DNA from: Streptomyces profundus
GTDB taxonomy: Bacteria; Actinomycetota; Actinomycetes; Streptomycetales; Streptomycetaceae
Assembly (NCBI RefSeq): GCF_020740535.1
Contig: NZ_CP082362.1
Location: forward strand, 4,090,501 to 4,154,500
Direction: 5' to 3'
Length of the DNA stretch: 64,000 nt
How positions within the stretch are numbered: the stretch's first letter is position 1; the number at the start of each line of letters is the position of its first letter. Made by a program: the position numbers and the translations under genes. The notes beneath the pieces were generated by a model. It worked only from the letters and a program-made list of their open reading frames with translations, made no database searches and was not told where the DNA came from. Below are positions 1 through 8,865 of the stretch, piece after piece.

Positions 1-354
1 TGGAGTCTCGACGATAGGCGAAATCCGCTACTCCCGGAAGACAAGATCGGGCCGCTCATCGGCGATGCTACGCTGAGCGATGAAGAACACAACAAAAACA
101 ACCTTCCCGACGTGCTGTCCCGTTGGCGGCGCCGCAATGGCAGCGAGCAGGAGCGGCCCCGGACTGAGCAGAGCTTCTCTGTCTCCAAGGAGGAAATCTC
201 TGCACAGAACTATGACCTGAGCCTGAATCGGTACAAGGAAATCACCCACGAGGAGATCGCACATCGAGAACCAAGCGAGATTATGGATGAACTCGAACGG
301 ATCGAGGCGGATATCCAACAAGGCATGAGCGAGCTGAAGGGGATGCTGAGATGA
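1..354 (+). CDS. hsdM: Type I restriction-modification methyltransferase subunit HsdM, C-terminal end (partial)
   Basis: The reading frame is open from the window edge and ends in TGA at 352-354. Its 117 residues match the C-terminal tail of N6-adenine HsdM subunits, with a DVLSRWRRR segment, a DLSLNRYKEI segment and a closing helix ending MSELKGMLR. The SAM-binding and NPPF regions lie outside the window. HsdM pairs with HsdS to methylate host DNA and joins HsdR in the restriction complex. The stop overlaps the hsdS start (ATGA), so the two are translationally coupled. Confidence 0.9.
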   Translation, partial: WSLDDRRNPLLPEDKIGPLIGDATLSDEEHNKNNLPDVLSRWRRRNGSEQERPRTEQSFSVSKEEISAQNYDLSLNRYKEITHEEIAHREPSEIMDELERIEADIQQGMSELKGMLR

Positions 355-1586
355 GCGCACTCACTCGACGAGTGCTTGCCAATGTGGTCACAGATGTGAA
401 ATCTGGTTTCGCTTGCGGAGAGGAGGATCCCAACGGCATCTTCCAAGTCCGCATGAACAACATTGCCAGGTCCGGGAAGCTGGACCTTACCAAAAAGCGC
501 TACGTGCCAGCCAGCCAAAAGCAGGTCGAAAAAACCCTACTTGGCCCAGGCGACATCCTCTTCAATGCAACAAACAGCCCAGACCTCGTAGGGAAGACCC
601 TTCTTTTTTCTGGGCTCGATGAGCCCACGGTTTTCAGTAACCACTTTCTGCGACTGCGCACGGACGAAGAGCAGGTCACTCCAGCATACCTGGCTCATTT
701 GCTCCAAGCCCAGTTTCAGCGCGGGGTATTCAAGTCGATGTGCCGCCAGTGGGTGAATCAGGCCACGGTGAGTCGCGATTCCTTGCTCCGTATGGACCTT
801 CCAGTACCGCCAATCACAGAACAGCACGAGATTGTCTCTGTGCTCGATCACGTGGACGCGTTGCGCATCAAACGACAAAATACCCTTTCCCTTCTCGACG
901 ATCTCGCTGAATCTATCTTCGCCGACACATTTGGCAACGTAGCAACGAACGATCGCCATTGGAACAGCGCCCGAAGCTTGGGCGAGGTGGCATTCGTCGG
1001 ATCTGGAATCACGAAAGGTCGCAAGGTACCCAACCTTCCGCTACGGAAAATTCCATACATGGCGGTTGTCAATGTCCAAGAGCGACACCTTGATCTTTCT
1101 GTAATCAAGGAGATCGATGCCACAGAGGATGAGATCAATCGCTACCGCCTCTTGGGGAACGACCTACTACTCACAGAGGGCGGGGACCCAGACAAACTGG
1201 GGCGAGGAACGCTATGGCGCAATGAATTGCCAGAATGCATCCATCAGAATCACATTTTCCGCGTTCGGGTCCGCGACGGATCAGGAGTTGATCCGGTATT
1301 CCTGAATTGGCTGATTGCATCAGCCCGTGGACGTCGTTATTTTTTGCGTTCCGCAAAGCAGACAACAGGGATCGCCTCCATTAATGCGACGCAGTTGAAG
1401 AATTTCCCGCTACTCACTCCGCCCATCGAAGTGCAGCAGGAATTCTCGGCTCGCATGGGCAGGCTCGAGTCGTGGAAATCGTTGCTTACCAAGCATCTTG
1501 TTGAACTTGATGCGCTATTTTCCTCTCTGCAGCATCGCGCCTTCTATGGTGAGTGGAGGGAAACTATCTCCTCCATGGTTGGTTAA
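351..1586 (+). CDS. hsdS: Type I restriction-modification specificity subunit HsdS
   Basis: HsdS supplies DNA sequence recognition to the type I complex. The 411-aa product has the usual two half-repeats. Target recognition domain 1 spans about residues 1-150, followed by a conserved spacer beginning PVPPITEQHEIV near 155. Target recognition domain 2 spans about 200-355, followed by a second spacer beginning LTPPIEVQQEF. The length is normal and no frameshift is seen. The start overlaps the hsdM stop. The recognition sequence cannot be read from the protein. Confidence 0.92.
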   Translation: MSALTRRVLANVVTDVKSGFACGEEDPNGIFQVRMNNIARSGKLDLTKKRYVPASQKQVEKTLLGPGDILFNATNSPDLVGKTLLFSGLDEPTVFSNHFLRLRTDEEQVTPAYLAHLLQAQFQRGVFKSMCRQWVNQATVSRDSLLRMDLPVPPITEQHEIVSVLDHVDALRIKRQNTLSLLDDLAESIFADTFGNVATNDRHWNSARSLGEVAFVGSGITKGRKVPNLPLRKIPYMAVVNVQERHLDLSVIKEIDATEDEINRYRLLGNDLLLTEGGDPDKLGRGTLWRNELPECIHQNHIFRVRVRDGSGVDPVFLNWLIASARGRRYFLRSAKQTTGIASINATQLKNFPLLTPPIEVQQEFSARMGRLESWKSLLTKHLVELDALFSSLQHRAFYGEWRETISSMVG

Positions 1587-1653
1587 TCACTGTGATGGCT
1601 CACATGCCGAATCGCCCGACCTCTTTCGTTCGCATCAACGAAAGGTTATTACC

Positions 1654-4600
1654 GTGAGCAACTTTGGGTTCCTCCAGGCGGAGTGGCCTGACCTGTACCG
1701 TGAGGTGGCGCATGCAGAGCGGCTGACATACGCGGACCCGAGGGCATCCGCGTTCTACGCGCGCCGGGTGCTGGAACTCACGGTGGCGTGGTTGTTCGAA
1801 GCCGACGACACGCTTAGGCTGCCTTATCGACGTGATCTAGCAGCCCAGATTGCCGAACCGACGCTAGTGCGGGTTGCTGGCCCTGCTGTTCGGGCGAAGA
1901 TGGATGTGATTCGCCGGCAAGGCAATATCGCTGTGCACCGCAAGACACCCATCACGCCCCAGGACGCGGTGCGCACACTCACCGAGCTATTCCACGTTCT
2001 GTACTGGATGGCCCGCACCTACACCCGCGATCAGACGCAACTCCCCTCGTCCACGCTCGCCTTCGATACGACGCTGATACCTCGACCGGTCCCCGCAGAG
2101 GTGCGCATCGCCAAGCCGGCCGAGCTGAAGGCCCAGGCCGAGAGGCACGCCGAGCAGGATGCCGCACTGATCGCGGAGCGGAAGAAGAACGAAGATCTCG
2201 ATGCGGAGATCGACGAGTTGCGTGCGCAGATCAAGGCAGCCAAGGTCGCGAACGAGGCACAGCCGGACACACACGACTACAACGAAGCTCAGACCCGCAC
2301 CCTGATTATTGACCTCCTCCTCAAGGAGGCTGGCTGGGTCCTGGACCAGCCAAGGGAACGCGAGTACCCGGTCACTGGGTTGCCGACTTCGGCCGCGCCC
2401 TCTGGCAAAGGCAAGGTTGATTACGTCTTGTGGGACGACGACGGCAAGCCTCTGGCCGTCGTCGAGGCCAAGCGAACCACCCGCGACCCGCAGCAGGGCA
2501 AGTACCAAGCAACCGTCTACGCCAAGGCTCTGGAAGATCAGTTCAAACAGCGGCCGGTGATCTTCTACACCAACGGCTACCGCACCTACTTGTTCGATGA
2601 CCTCAGGTACCCTCCCCGTGAGGTGCAAGGCTTTTATACCAAGGATGAACTTCGTCTCCTGGTCCAACGGCGAGCCAGTCGCCGCAGCCTCGCCAGGATG
2701 CCGATCAACGAGCAGATCGCCGGCCGCCACTATCAGTCCCGCGCAATAAGACGGATCGCTGACTCCTTTGAAAAGGACTCACTGCGCCACGTTCTGCTCG
2801 TGATGGCAACTGGGTCCGGCAAAACCCGCACCGTAATTGCGCTGAGCGACTTGATGATGCGCGCAAACTGGGCCAAGCGCATCCTCTTCCTCGCCGACCG
2901 CACCGCTTTGGTCAAGCAAGCCACCAACGAGTTCAAGAAGCATCTACCTGGAGCTCCCGTCGTAAACCTGCTGGAGGAGAAGGATCCCAACGCGCGGGTA
3001 TTCGTGTCCACCTATCCGACGATGATGAATCTGATCGATCAGACCGATGCTGCGGGTCGCCGTCCCTTCGGCCCAGGCTTCTTCGACCTGATCGTCATCG
3101 ATGAGGCACATCGCTCGATCTACCAGCGATACGGCGCGATCTTCGACTACTTCGATGCACTCCTTGTTGGCCTGACAGCGACGCCTAAGGACGAAGTCGA
3201 CCGGAACACCTATCGTCGCTTCGAGCTTGAGGACGGCGTGCCCACTGATGTCTACAGCCTGGATGAGGCGGTGGCGGAGGGCTACCTGGTGGCGCCACGC
3301 GCAGTCGATGTCCCGCTGAAGTTCCAGCGGGGCGGTATCAAGTACGACGACCTCTCCGATGAGGACAAGGAGAAATGGGACGAGACAGAGTGGAGCGAGG
3401 ATGGGCAAATCCCTGACGAGATCACCACAGAGGAACTGAACAAGTACCTCTTCAACGCCGACACCGTCGACAAGGTCTTGCAGACCCTCATGACACACGG
3501 CCTGAAGGTCGACGGTGGTGACAAGCTCGGCAAAACCATCATCTTCGCCGCGAATAACCGCCACGCGGAGTTCATCGCAGGGCGGTTCGACAAGAACTAC
3601 CCGCACCTCAAAGGCGCCTTCGCCCAGGTCATCACGTACCGCACCGAGTACGCCCAGAGCCTCATCGACAAGTTCTCCGACGCTGCGGAGCTTCCCCAGA
3701 TTGCCATCTCCGTGGACATGCTGGACACCGGCATCGATGTGCCCGAGGTCGTCAACCTCGTCTTCTTCAAGCTGGTGCGGTCCAAGACCAAGTTCTGGCA
3801 GATGGTCGGCCGCGGCACTCGCCTCGCACCCGACCTGTTCGGCCCGAACCGGAGCAAGGACGGATTCCTGGTTTTTGACCTGTGCCAGAACATCGAGTTC
3901 TTCAACCAGAACCTGATGCGCGCTGAAGGCAAGGTCGCTCCCTCTCTGAGCCAGCGGATCTTCGAACGCCGCGCCGACCTGCTCCTCGCCCTCGATGAGG
4001 CAGAAGACCCTGGCCAAGATGCGGCCGAGTCTGCCGTACGTCCAGAGTCCGATGGCACGGTCAGTGATGAGGGCCTGCGCTGGGACCTCGCCACACGCCT
4101 GCACGACGAGGTGACGGCGATGAACCCGGACAACTTCCTTGTCCGTCCGCACCGCGAGCAGATTGAAACGTTCGCGGACTTCGATGCATGGCTCGCATTC
4201 ACGCCTGACGCGCACAGCCAAGTCGTCGATCACCTATCAGGACTTCCGACGGCCTTCCGCGACAAGGGCGACACAGGGGAGGAGGCCAAGCGATTCGACC
4301 TGCTTTCGCTCCGCCTCCAACTCGCCGTTCTAAACGGCGACCCGAGCTTTACTCGGCTGCGGGACCAAGTCCAGGAGATTGCGTCCACACTGCTCGACCA
4401 GCTGACTATCCCTGCGATCAAGGCCCAGCAGTTCCTGCTCGACGAAGTGGCCGGCGACGAGTGGTGGCAGGACGTGACACTTCCCCTGCTGGAGACGATG
4501 CGCCGCCGCCTACGCGGGCTCGTCCGGCTCCTTGAGAAGGCCAAACGCAGCATTGTCTACACTGATTTTGAAGACGAGCTGGGCGAGCTGACTGCTGCCA

Positions 4601-5112
4601 CGCTCAGCGGCATGGAGATCGGCACCGATCTCACGCGCTTCGAGCAGAAGATCCGTATCTATCTCAATACGCACCATGACCAGCTTGCCGTCCAGAAGAT
4701 CCGTCGCAACAAGCAGATCACCGCGACGGACCTGTCGCAGCTGGAGCAAATCTTCGTCGAGGCCGGTCTCGGCACCACAGCGGACATTAACTACATCAAG
4801 GACGCCAAGGGCGGCCTCGGCCTTTTTCTAAGGTCGCTGACGGGTTTGGAACGGGAGGCAGCAGCGTTGGCCTTTGACGCCTTCCAGCAGGGCAAGACGT
4901 TGACAGCCAACCAACTGCGCTTCCTCAACGAGCTGATCGACTATCTGGCGCGTAACGGCACCATTGACGTCGAGGCGCTGTATGAATCGCCGTTCACCGC
5001 CCTTGCGCCGACTGGCCCCGAGGCGATCTTTCCCGATCCCGAAGTGGACGCGATGGTGTCCGTCATCCACTCGATCCGCTCGACCGCTGTTGCGGCCGAA
5101 GGCGCGGCCTGA
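1654..5112 (+). CDS. hsdR: Type I restriction endonuclease subunit HsdR
   Basis: This is the ATP-driven translocase and nuclease of the restriction complex (1,152 aa). The N-terminus is DUF4145-like. A PD-(D/E)xK nuclease site is visible (Asp about 254, E272-A-K274). The SF2 motor follows, with Walker A ATGSGK at 385-390, DEAH at 483-486 and motif VI in MVGRGTRLAP. The C-terminus resembles EcoEI_R_C. The frame is open upstream to 1498, but GTG 1654 has AAAGG at 1641-1645 and starts the conserved MSNFGFLQAEW segment. It lies 67 bp after hsdS and is intact. Confidence 0.93.
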   Translation: MSNFGFLQAEWPDLYREVAHAERLTYADPRASAFYARRVLELTVAWLFEADDTLRLPYRRDLAAQIAEPTLVRVAGPAVRAKMDVIRRQGNIAVHRKTPITPQDAVRTLTELFHVLYWMARTYTRDQTQLPSSTLAFDTTLIPRPVPAEVRIAKPAELKAQAERHAEQDAALIAERKKNEDLDAEIDELRAQIKAAKVANEAQPDTHDYNEAQTRTLIIDLLLKEAGWVLDQPREREYPVTGLPTSAAPSGKGKVDYVLWDDDGKPLAVVEAKRTTRDPQQGKYQATVYAKALEDQFKQRPVIFYTNGYRTYLFDDLRYPPREVQGFYTKDELRLLVQRRASRRSLARMPINEQIAGRHYQSRAIRRIADSFEKDSLRHVLLVMATGSGKTRTVIALSDLMMRANWAKRILFLADRTALVKQATNEFKKHLPGAPVVNLLEEKDPNARVFVSTYPTMMNLIDQTDAAGRRPFGPGFFDLIVIDEAHRSIYQRYGAIFDYFDALLVGLTATPKDEVDRNTYRRFELEDGVPTDVYSLDEAVAEGYLVAPRAVDVPLKFQRGGIKYDDLSDEDKEKWDETEWSEDGQIPDEITTEELNKYLFNADTVDKVLQTLMTHGLKVDGGDKLGKTIIFAANNRHAEFIAGRFDKNYPHLKGAFAQVITYRTEYAQSLIDKFSDAAELPQIAISVDMLDTGIDVPEVVNLVFFKLVRSKTKFWQMVGRGTRLAPDLFGPNRSKDGFLVFDLCQNIEFFNQNLMRAEGKVAPSLSQRIFERRADLLLALDEAEDPGQDAAESAVRPESDGTVSDEGLRWDLATRLHDEVTAMNPDNFLVRPHREQIETFADFDAWLAFTPDAHSQVVDHLSGLPTAFRDKGDTGEEAKRFDLLSLRLQLAVLNGDPSFTRLRDQVQEIASTLLDQLTIPAIKAQQFLLDEVAGDEWWQDVTLPLLETMRRRLRGLVRLLEKAKRSIVYTDFEDELGELTAATLSGMEIGTDLTRFEQKIRIYLNTHHDQLAVQKIRRNKQITATDLSQLEQIFVEAGLGTTADINYIKDAKGGLGLFLRSLTGLEREAAALAFDAFQQGKTLTANQLRFLNELIDYLARNGTIDVEALYESPFTALAPTGPEAIFPDPEVDAMVSVIHSIRSTAVAAEGAA

Positions 5113-5136
5113 TCAACCAACAACAGGGGAGAAGCA

Positions 5137-5325
5137 ATGCGTCATGAAGAAATCACCAACGAGTGCCCTGGGACCGGGCAACATGGCCGCATGGACGAGA
5201 GCGCGCCGGGCGACGACTGGTACGTGATCTGCCACGTGTGTGGAATGAAGTGGGCGGGAGGCAGCACCCTTCTCGTGCCTCACGAGGACCGGCGAAGCGC
5301 TGACGCCCGGGCTGGTGACGCGTGA
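5137..5325 (+). CDS. Small Cys-rich protein, possible zinc binder
   Basis: A 62-aa protein begins 24 bp after hsdR with GGGGAG at 5127-5132 in front of ATG. It carries C10, H16 and a CHVC motif (C32, C35), which could hold one zinc ion. I do not recognise the family. Spacing suggests co-transcription with the RM operon. The last fifteen residues look like read-through into the attachment region, so the natural C-terminus may have been altered by integration. Confidence 0.6.
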   Translation: MRHEEITNECPGTGQHGRMDESAPGDDWYVICHVCGMKWAGGSTLLVPHEDRRSADARAGDA

Positions 5326-5329
5326 GCGA

Positions 5330-5345
5330 TGCGTGAGCGGACGGG
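5330..5345. repeat. 16-bp repeat, left copy, beside attachment copy 1
   Basis: TGCGTGAGCGGACGGG here is identical to 18233-18248, just right of attachment copy 2. A partial copy (GCGTGAGCG) precedes it near 5320-5328, and another lies near 25047-25056, left of copy 3. These could be arm-type integrase sites of elements A and C. Confidence 0.5.
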
Positions 5346-5455
5346 TCAGCACGGGGTGCATCCCGCTGTCACTTCAGAGAAGGCAATAAGTGCCTGACCA
5401 GGGGAAACAGCACCCCGCAGCAGCGCCAGACACCCCCCGGCAAGGATTCGATCCC

Positions 5456-5500
5456 ACTCCTAAAGCGGGTGTCGCAGGTTCGAATCCTGCCGGGGGCACC
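5456..5500 (+). other. Attachment site copy 1: 3' half of tRNA-Arg (CCT), junction of elements A and B
   Basis: The 45 bp run from the anticodon loop (CTCCTAA) through the T-arm (GCAGG-TTCGAAT-CCTGC) to the acceptor 3' strand (CGGGGGC plus ACC). The same 45 bp recur perfectly at 18098 and 25156. The 5' half of a tRNA is absent, so this is an integration scar, not a functional tRNA. The 21 bp to its left resemble the left flank of copy 3 (19 of 21), suggesting that elements A and C share an attachment lineage. Confidence 0.93.
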
Positions 5501-5505
5501 AGCGC

Positions 5506-5539
5506 AAACGCCCCGGAGCGATCACACTCCGGGGCGTTT
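5506..5539 (+). terminator. Hairpin after attachment copy 1
   Basis: AAACGCCCCGGAG pairs perfectly with CTCCGGGGCGTTT: a 13-bp stem with an 8-nt loop ending in TTT. It lies where a tRNA terminator would sit and was probably carried by element B so that the target tRNA keeps a terminator after integration. Confidence 0.7.
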
Positions 5540-5563
5540 GACATCCACTGCTGACATCAACGG
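5539..5563. repeat. Possible integrase arm-type site, left end of element B
   Basis: These 25 bp contain two TGACATC motifs and match 17992-18016 at 23 of 25 positions. One copy lies inside each end of element B, next to its attachment core. They would flank the core on both sides in the circular form, as arm sites do around attP. Confidence 0.6.
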
Positions 5564-5569
5564 CGGCGG

Positions 5570-6721
5570 TCAGTCACGACCGGGGCGCCTCCTGAGCAGC
5601 CGATCCGTGTGGCTGATCGCCTCCCGCTGGGTGTCCCGCACGACGTGCGTGTACACGTCCATGGTGATGCTGATCTGGCTGTGTCCGAGGATCTCCATCA
5701 CCACCCGGGGAGCAACCCCGGCGGCGGTCAGGATCGTGGCGCAGCCGTGCCGGGCGTCGTGCAGCCGGATCACCCGCAGCCCCGCGTTCCCGGCGACCCG
5801 GGTGAACGACCGGTACACGTTGCGCGGCTCGACCGGCCGCCCGGTGCGCGTGGTGAACACGTAGTCGCCACCCGCCCACTTCTCGCCCGCCTGCTTCCTG
5901 ACGGCTGCCTGCCGCAACCGCTGCCACCGCAACGGCGCCACGCACATGGCCGGGAGGGGAACCGCCCGACGACGCCGGCCCTTGGGATCGTCGTCATAGA
6001 GCCGCCCACGCCGACGCTGCGTCTGCTGCCGGATATGGAGAACCCGGTTGTCCAGGTCCATATCCGACCAGCGAAGGCCGACGATCTCTCCGCGTCGCAG
6101 ACCCATGGTGATGGCCAGCACGAACGCCGCGTAGAGCGGGTCCTTCCGGGCCGCCGCGAGGAACGTGAGCGTCTCGTCCAACGTCCACGGCGTCAGCTCC
6201 CGCGACGTGGGACGCGGAGGCTCCACCAGCGACGCCACATTCCGACTGATCAGCTCCTCCCGGCAGGCCGCCGTGAGCGCGCTCCGCAGTACCCGGTGTG
6301 CCTCCTTGGCCGTCGCCGCAGTAGTCCGTTTCTCCAACCGGGTGAGAAAGCGCCGCACGTCCGCCACGCCCAAAGACTCCAGCCGCTTGGTCCCGAGCAG
6401 CGGCACCAGATACAGCCTGACGTGCGCCTCGTACTTGTCGTAGGTGCTCAGCTTCCGGCGCGGCCGGACCACGTTGTCCAGCCAGTAGGGCAGCCACTCG
6501 GCGAGCTTCGCCGACCGGGTGGGCACGGGCACGCCGCTCTCCGCCTTGGCCAGCAGCGCGCGCCGCTTGGTGTCGCACTCCGTCCACGTCTTGCCGTAGG
6601 CGTACTTTCGGGCGCGGGTTCCGTCCGGCTGGAGCACATAGACCGCCGCCTGATAGCGACCGTCCGACCGTTTGGTGATCGTGCCCGCGCCGTTCGGGTT
6701 TCGCTTCCGTTGCCGCGCCAT
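5570..6721 (-). CDS. int: Tyrosine recombinase (site-specific integrase) of element B
   Basis: This 383-aa integrase should insert element B into the tRNA-Arg 3' end. It has an Arm/SAM-like N-terminal region and a C-terminal catalytic domain. The catalytic residues are visible: R209 in MGLRRGE, H321-x-x-R324 in LHDARHG, H347 in ILGHSQ and Y357 in MDVYTHV. It ends 70 bp from attachment copy 1, the usual AICE arrangement. Its ATG overlaps the excisionase stop, so both are probably translated together from the long minus-strand transcript. Confidence 0.96.
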   Translation of the reverse strand: MARQRKRNPNGAGTITKRSDGRYQAAVYVLQPDGTRARKYAYGKTWTECDTKRRALLAKAESGVPVPTRSAKLAEWLPYWLDNVVRPRRKLSTYDKYEAHVRLYLVPLLGTKRLESLGVADVRRFLTRLEKRTTAATAKEAHRVLRSALTAACREELISRNVASLVEPPRPTSRELTPWTLDETLTFLAAARKDPLYAAFVLAITMGLRRGEIVGLRWSDMDLDNRVLHIRQQTQRRRGRLYDDDPKGRRRRAVPLPAMCVAPLRWQRLRQAAVRKQAGEKWAGGDYVFTTRTGRPVEPRNVYRSFTRVAGNAGLRVIRLHDARHGCATILTAAGVAPRVVMEILGHSQISITMDVYTHVVRDTQREAISHTDRLLRRRPGRD

Positions 6722-6921
6722 CAGGCGGCCTCCCCGGTCTCGTTGGCGATGAAGTCGCGCAGCGCCGACATCGGCACCCGACGCGCGCGCCCGATGGTGA
6801 GAGAGGACAGCCGCCCGGACCGGATCAGCTCATAGACCGCCGTGCGCCCGAGCTTGAGCCGGGCCATGACCTCCGGAACGGTCAACAGCGCGGCGGGGCC
6901 GACCGGTTCAGTGCGTGCCAT
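6721..6921 (-). CDS. xis: Excisionase / MerR-like DNA-binding protein
   Basis: A 66-aa helix-turn-helix protein of the excisionase type: LLTVPEVMARLKLGRTAVYE is the recognition unit and GRARRVP the following wing. It should bend the attachment region and direct Int to excision. The frame runs further upstream, but ATG 6921 follows GAGGAAGG at a good distance. It overlaps repSA by 14 bp and int by the shared TGATG, forming a repSA-xis-int cassette like that of pSAM2-type elements. Confidence 0.9.
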   Translation of the reverse strand: MARTEPVGPAALLTVPEVMARLKLGRTAVYELIRSGRLSSLTIGRARRVPMSALRDFIANETGEAA

Positions 6922-8236
6922 AAGGCTCACCTTCCTCGCGCACGGACGCGGCGATGAGTTCCCCGGCGGGTTCATAGCCGCGTCCGGCGTAGTGCCACCG
7001 GCCCACGGTGACCGTCGCCTTCCCACCGGCGCGGTGCGTGGCGCGAGCGGTGCGAAGGGCGGTCAGCGTGGTGGAGTAGCGGCGGGACTTGGTGGTGAAG
7101 TGGCCCCGGTAGCCGAGCATGTGGGCCCAACGACGCAGGCCGAGTTCAGCGAAGGGCGGCAGCCCACCGAGCCACCAACACGTTTCCGCCATGCGGAGCA
7201 CGTGGTAGCGCAGGGGCAGGGCGACCAGTTCGGAAGCGTCGCGGATACGACTGGCGGTGGCGCCGGCAGTCTCCGCGCCCTTTGTCGCGTACTTGGCGAT
7301 GTAGCCCGCCACGGCCGAGGAGGTCAGCCGTTGCCCGTCGCCGAACGCGGCGATGGGACGCACATCAACCTGAGGGCCGAAGCGGAGTACGCGAGCACCG
7401 ATCACGTCCGCTCCGACCGCGCGGAGGCGGACCCGAGTAGCCGCCGTGCGCACCGCGTCGGCGAGCAGTTCGGTAGTCGCCCAGCGGGGCGGGACGGTCG
7501 AGGGCCCGTCGGGCCCGTCGAGGCGGACGACCGCGTGGAAGTGGACCAGGCCGCGACGTTGGTACTCGGCGACCTTGGCGTACGACAGGCGCACTCGTTC
7601 GGCGAACGCGGAGCGGGTAAGCCCCGCCTGCCGGGCCAGTTCGCGGCGCAGCTCCAGCGTGAACCGGTGCCACAGCGTTCCCGCGTGCGCCTGCCACAGG
7701 ACCGCCCCCGCGTAGTCGTAGCAGCGCGGGCACAGCGGCTCGCCCAACCGGGGATCGCCCACGGTGTGCCGGATGCGGCAGCCGATCGGTCGCCCGTGCG
7801 GGCAGCGTTGGTCAGCCGGTCGAGGACGGCACGGCAACGGTTCGCCGCTCCGCTCCCGACGGGTGTGGACCGCGCCGAAGCCGGGGGCGGTGAGCGTGGC
7901 GAACACCCGAGGGTGCCCACCGACCCGTTCCGTCACCTCCTTGCCACCGGTCAGCCCCGCGCGGATCAGATGGAAGGTGTCTCCCCGGTAGGTCCGGGCA
8001 CAGGGCAGGCAGACGACGGCACGTCGGTTGCCGCACGGGATGATCAGTCCCCCGCTCAGCGAGCGGAGCACTTCGCCCGTGGCCGCGTCCACGCTGACTC
8101 CGTGACCGGCCAGATTGACCGGGCTGACGCAGCCGCCGAGCCGGACGATGCCGCGTCGCCAGTCCTCGAAACCGGGGCGGGTGGCGCGTTCGAGCAGCGC
8201 GTTCAGTGAGTCGAGGGAGTTGAGGGAGTCGTTCAT
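6908..8236 (-). CDS. repSA: RepSA-like rolling-circle replication initiator
   Basis: A 442-aa initiator resembling RepSA of pSAM2-type AICEs, which nicks the double-strand origin of the excised circle. A HUH-like metal site is visible in GLVHFHAVVRLDG, with a downstream tyrosine segment AVAGYIAKYATKG. Cys pairs upstream (CLPC, CPRC) suggest zinc binding. Start ATG 8236 (MNDSLNSL) overlaps the upstream gene's stop by ATGA; the frame stays open upstream without support. The double-strand origin was not located. Confidence 0.88.
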   Translation of the reverse strand: MNDSLNSLDSLNALLERATRPGFEDWRRGIVRLGGCVSPVNLAGHGVSVDAATGEVLRSLSGGLIIPCGNRRAVVCLPCARTYRGDTFHLIRAGLTGGKEVTERVGGHPRVFATLTAPGFGAVHTRRERSGEPLPCRPRPADQRCPHGRPIGCRIRHTVGDPRLGEPLCPRCYDYAGAVLWQAHAGTLWHRFTLELRRELARQAGLTRSAFAERVRLSYAKVAEYQRRGLVHFHAVVRLDGPDGPSTVPPRWATTELLADAVRTAATRVRLRAVGADVIGARVLRFGPQVDVRPIAAFGDGQRLTSSAVAGYIAKYATKGAETAGATASRIRDASELVALPLRYHVLRMAETCWWLGGLPPFAELGLRRWAHMLGYRGHFTTKSRRYSTTLTALRTARATHRAGGKATVTVGRWHYAGRGYEPAGELIAASVREEGEPYGTH

Positions 8237-8478
8237 CGCGGCTCCCCGAAGGCGTGCCGCATGACGTCGGCGATGCCGGCCGGCCGGGTCTTGGCGGAGA
8301 ACCGGAACGTCGGGTCGGTCAGCCACAGGGCCGCGCCGTGGGCCGGACACAGGCGCCGTTCCTCGCCGTCCGCACCGACGAGCACGGCCTGTTCGGTGCC
8401 CGCACAGGTGGGGCGTTCCTCCTCGCGCATGACGCACACGGGAGGGCGCGACTTGCGCGAGCGCTTCTCGCTGGTCAC
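8233..8478 (-). CDS. Small conserved AICE protein
   Basis: An 81-aa protein with an Arg/Lys-rich start and a Cys pair (CAGTEQAVLVGADGEERRLC), possibly a small zinc fold. I do not recognise a function. GTG 8478 was chosen because AAAGGAG lies 10 nt upstream. An in-frame ATG at 8586 would add 36 low-complexity residues. The stop overlaps the repSA start (ATGA), so the two are coupled in the transfer-replication operon. Confidence 0.6.
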   Translation of the reverse strand: MTSEKRSRKSRPPVCVMREEERPTCAGTEQAVLVGADGEERRLCPAHGAALWLTDPTFRFSAKTRPAGIADVMRHAFGEPR

Positions 8479-8657
8479 AGTGTGGATGCTCCTTTCTCTG
8501 CTCACGCGGGGGTGGGAGTGGGCACCTGACCGGGTCGGGTTTGGCGACTTCGCGCCCGGTCGGGAGCCCGTTTTCTCTGGGGTCATGTCGCCCGGCTCTC
8601 GGGCGGTGGGATGATCTTGTTGACGCACCCGCAGTGTTTCCTCTCCTTGGTCAGCGG

Positions 8658-8852
8658 TCAGAACTGAAGGCGCGCCAGGAGCGCGCTGACTCCGTTGAGC
8701 GCCGTCTGAAGCATCGGGGCGGCTGCCGTCTGAGCGAGCAGGAAGCCGAAGGTCGTGCAGAGCACCGCCTCGAACGTGCGCAGGTAGCGGATGCGGACGA
8801 GGAACCAGATCAGCAGGCCGAGCAGTAACACGGCGGAGGCCGACAGAAGCAC
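8658..8852 (-). CDS. Small membrane protein, Spd-like
   Basis: A 64-aa protein with two hydrophobic stretches (residues 2-20 and 28-45) and little else. Small membrane proteins next to traB in Streptomyces plasmids and AICEs (Spd proteins) help intramycelial spread of transferred DNA. Position supports that role; sequence alone does not prove it. GTG 8852 is preceded by GAAGGGA. It lies 13 bp after traB on the same strand. Confidence 0.65.
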   Translation of the reverse strand: MLLSASAVLLLGLLIWFLVRIRYLRTFEAVLCTTFGFLLAQTAAAPMLQTALNGVSALLARLQF

Positions 8853-8865
8853 GGGACATCTCCCT

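Noticed and set aside
5400..5500. A functional tRNA gene at the first 45-bp repeat
   Set aside because: The acceptor 5' strand, D-arm and 5' anticodon stem are missing at all three repeats, so none can fold as a tRNA.
8583..8654. A 23-codon minus-strand frame starting CTG (contains CGCVNKIIPPP) ahead of the 81-aa AICE protein
   Set aside because: No ATG, GTG or TTG start and no independent support; it may be a leader peptide but cannot be shown.
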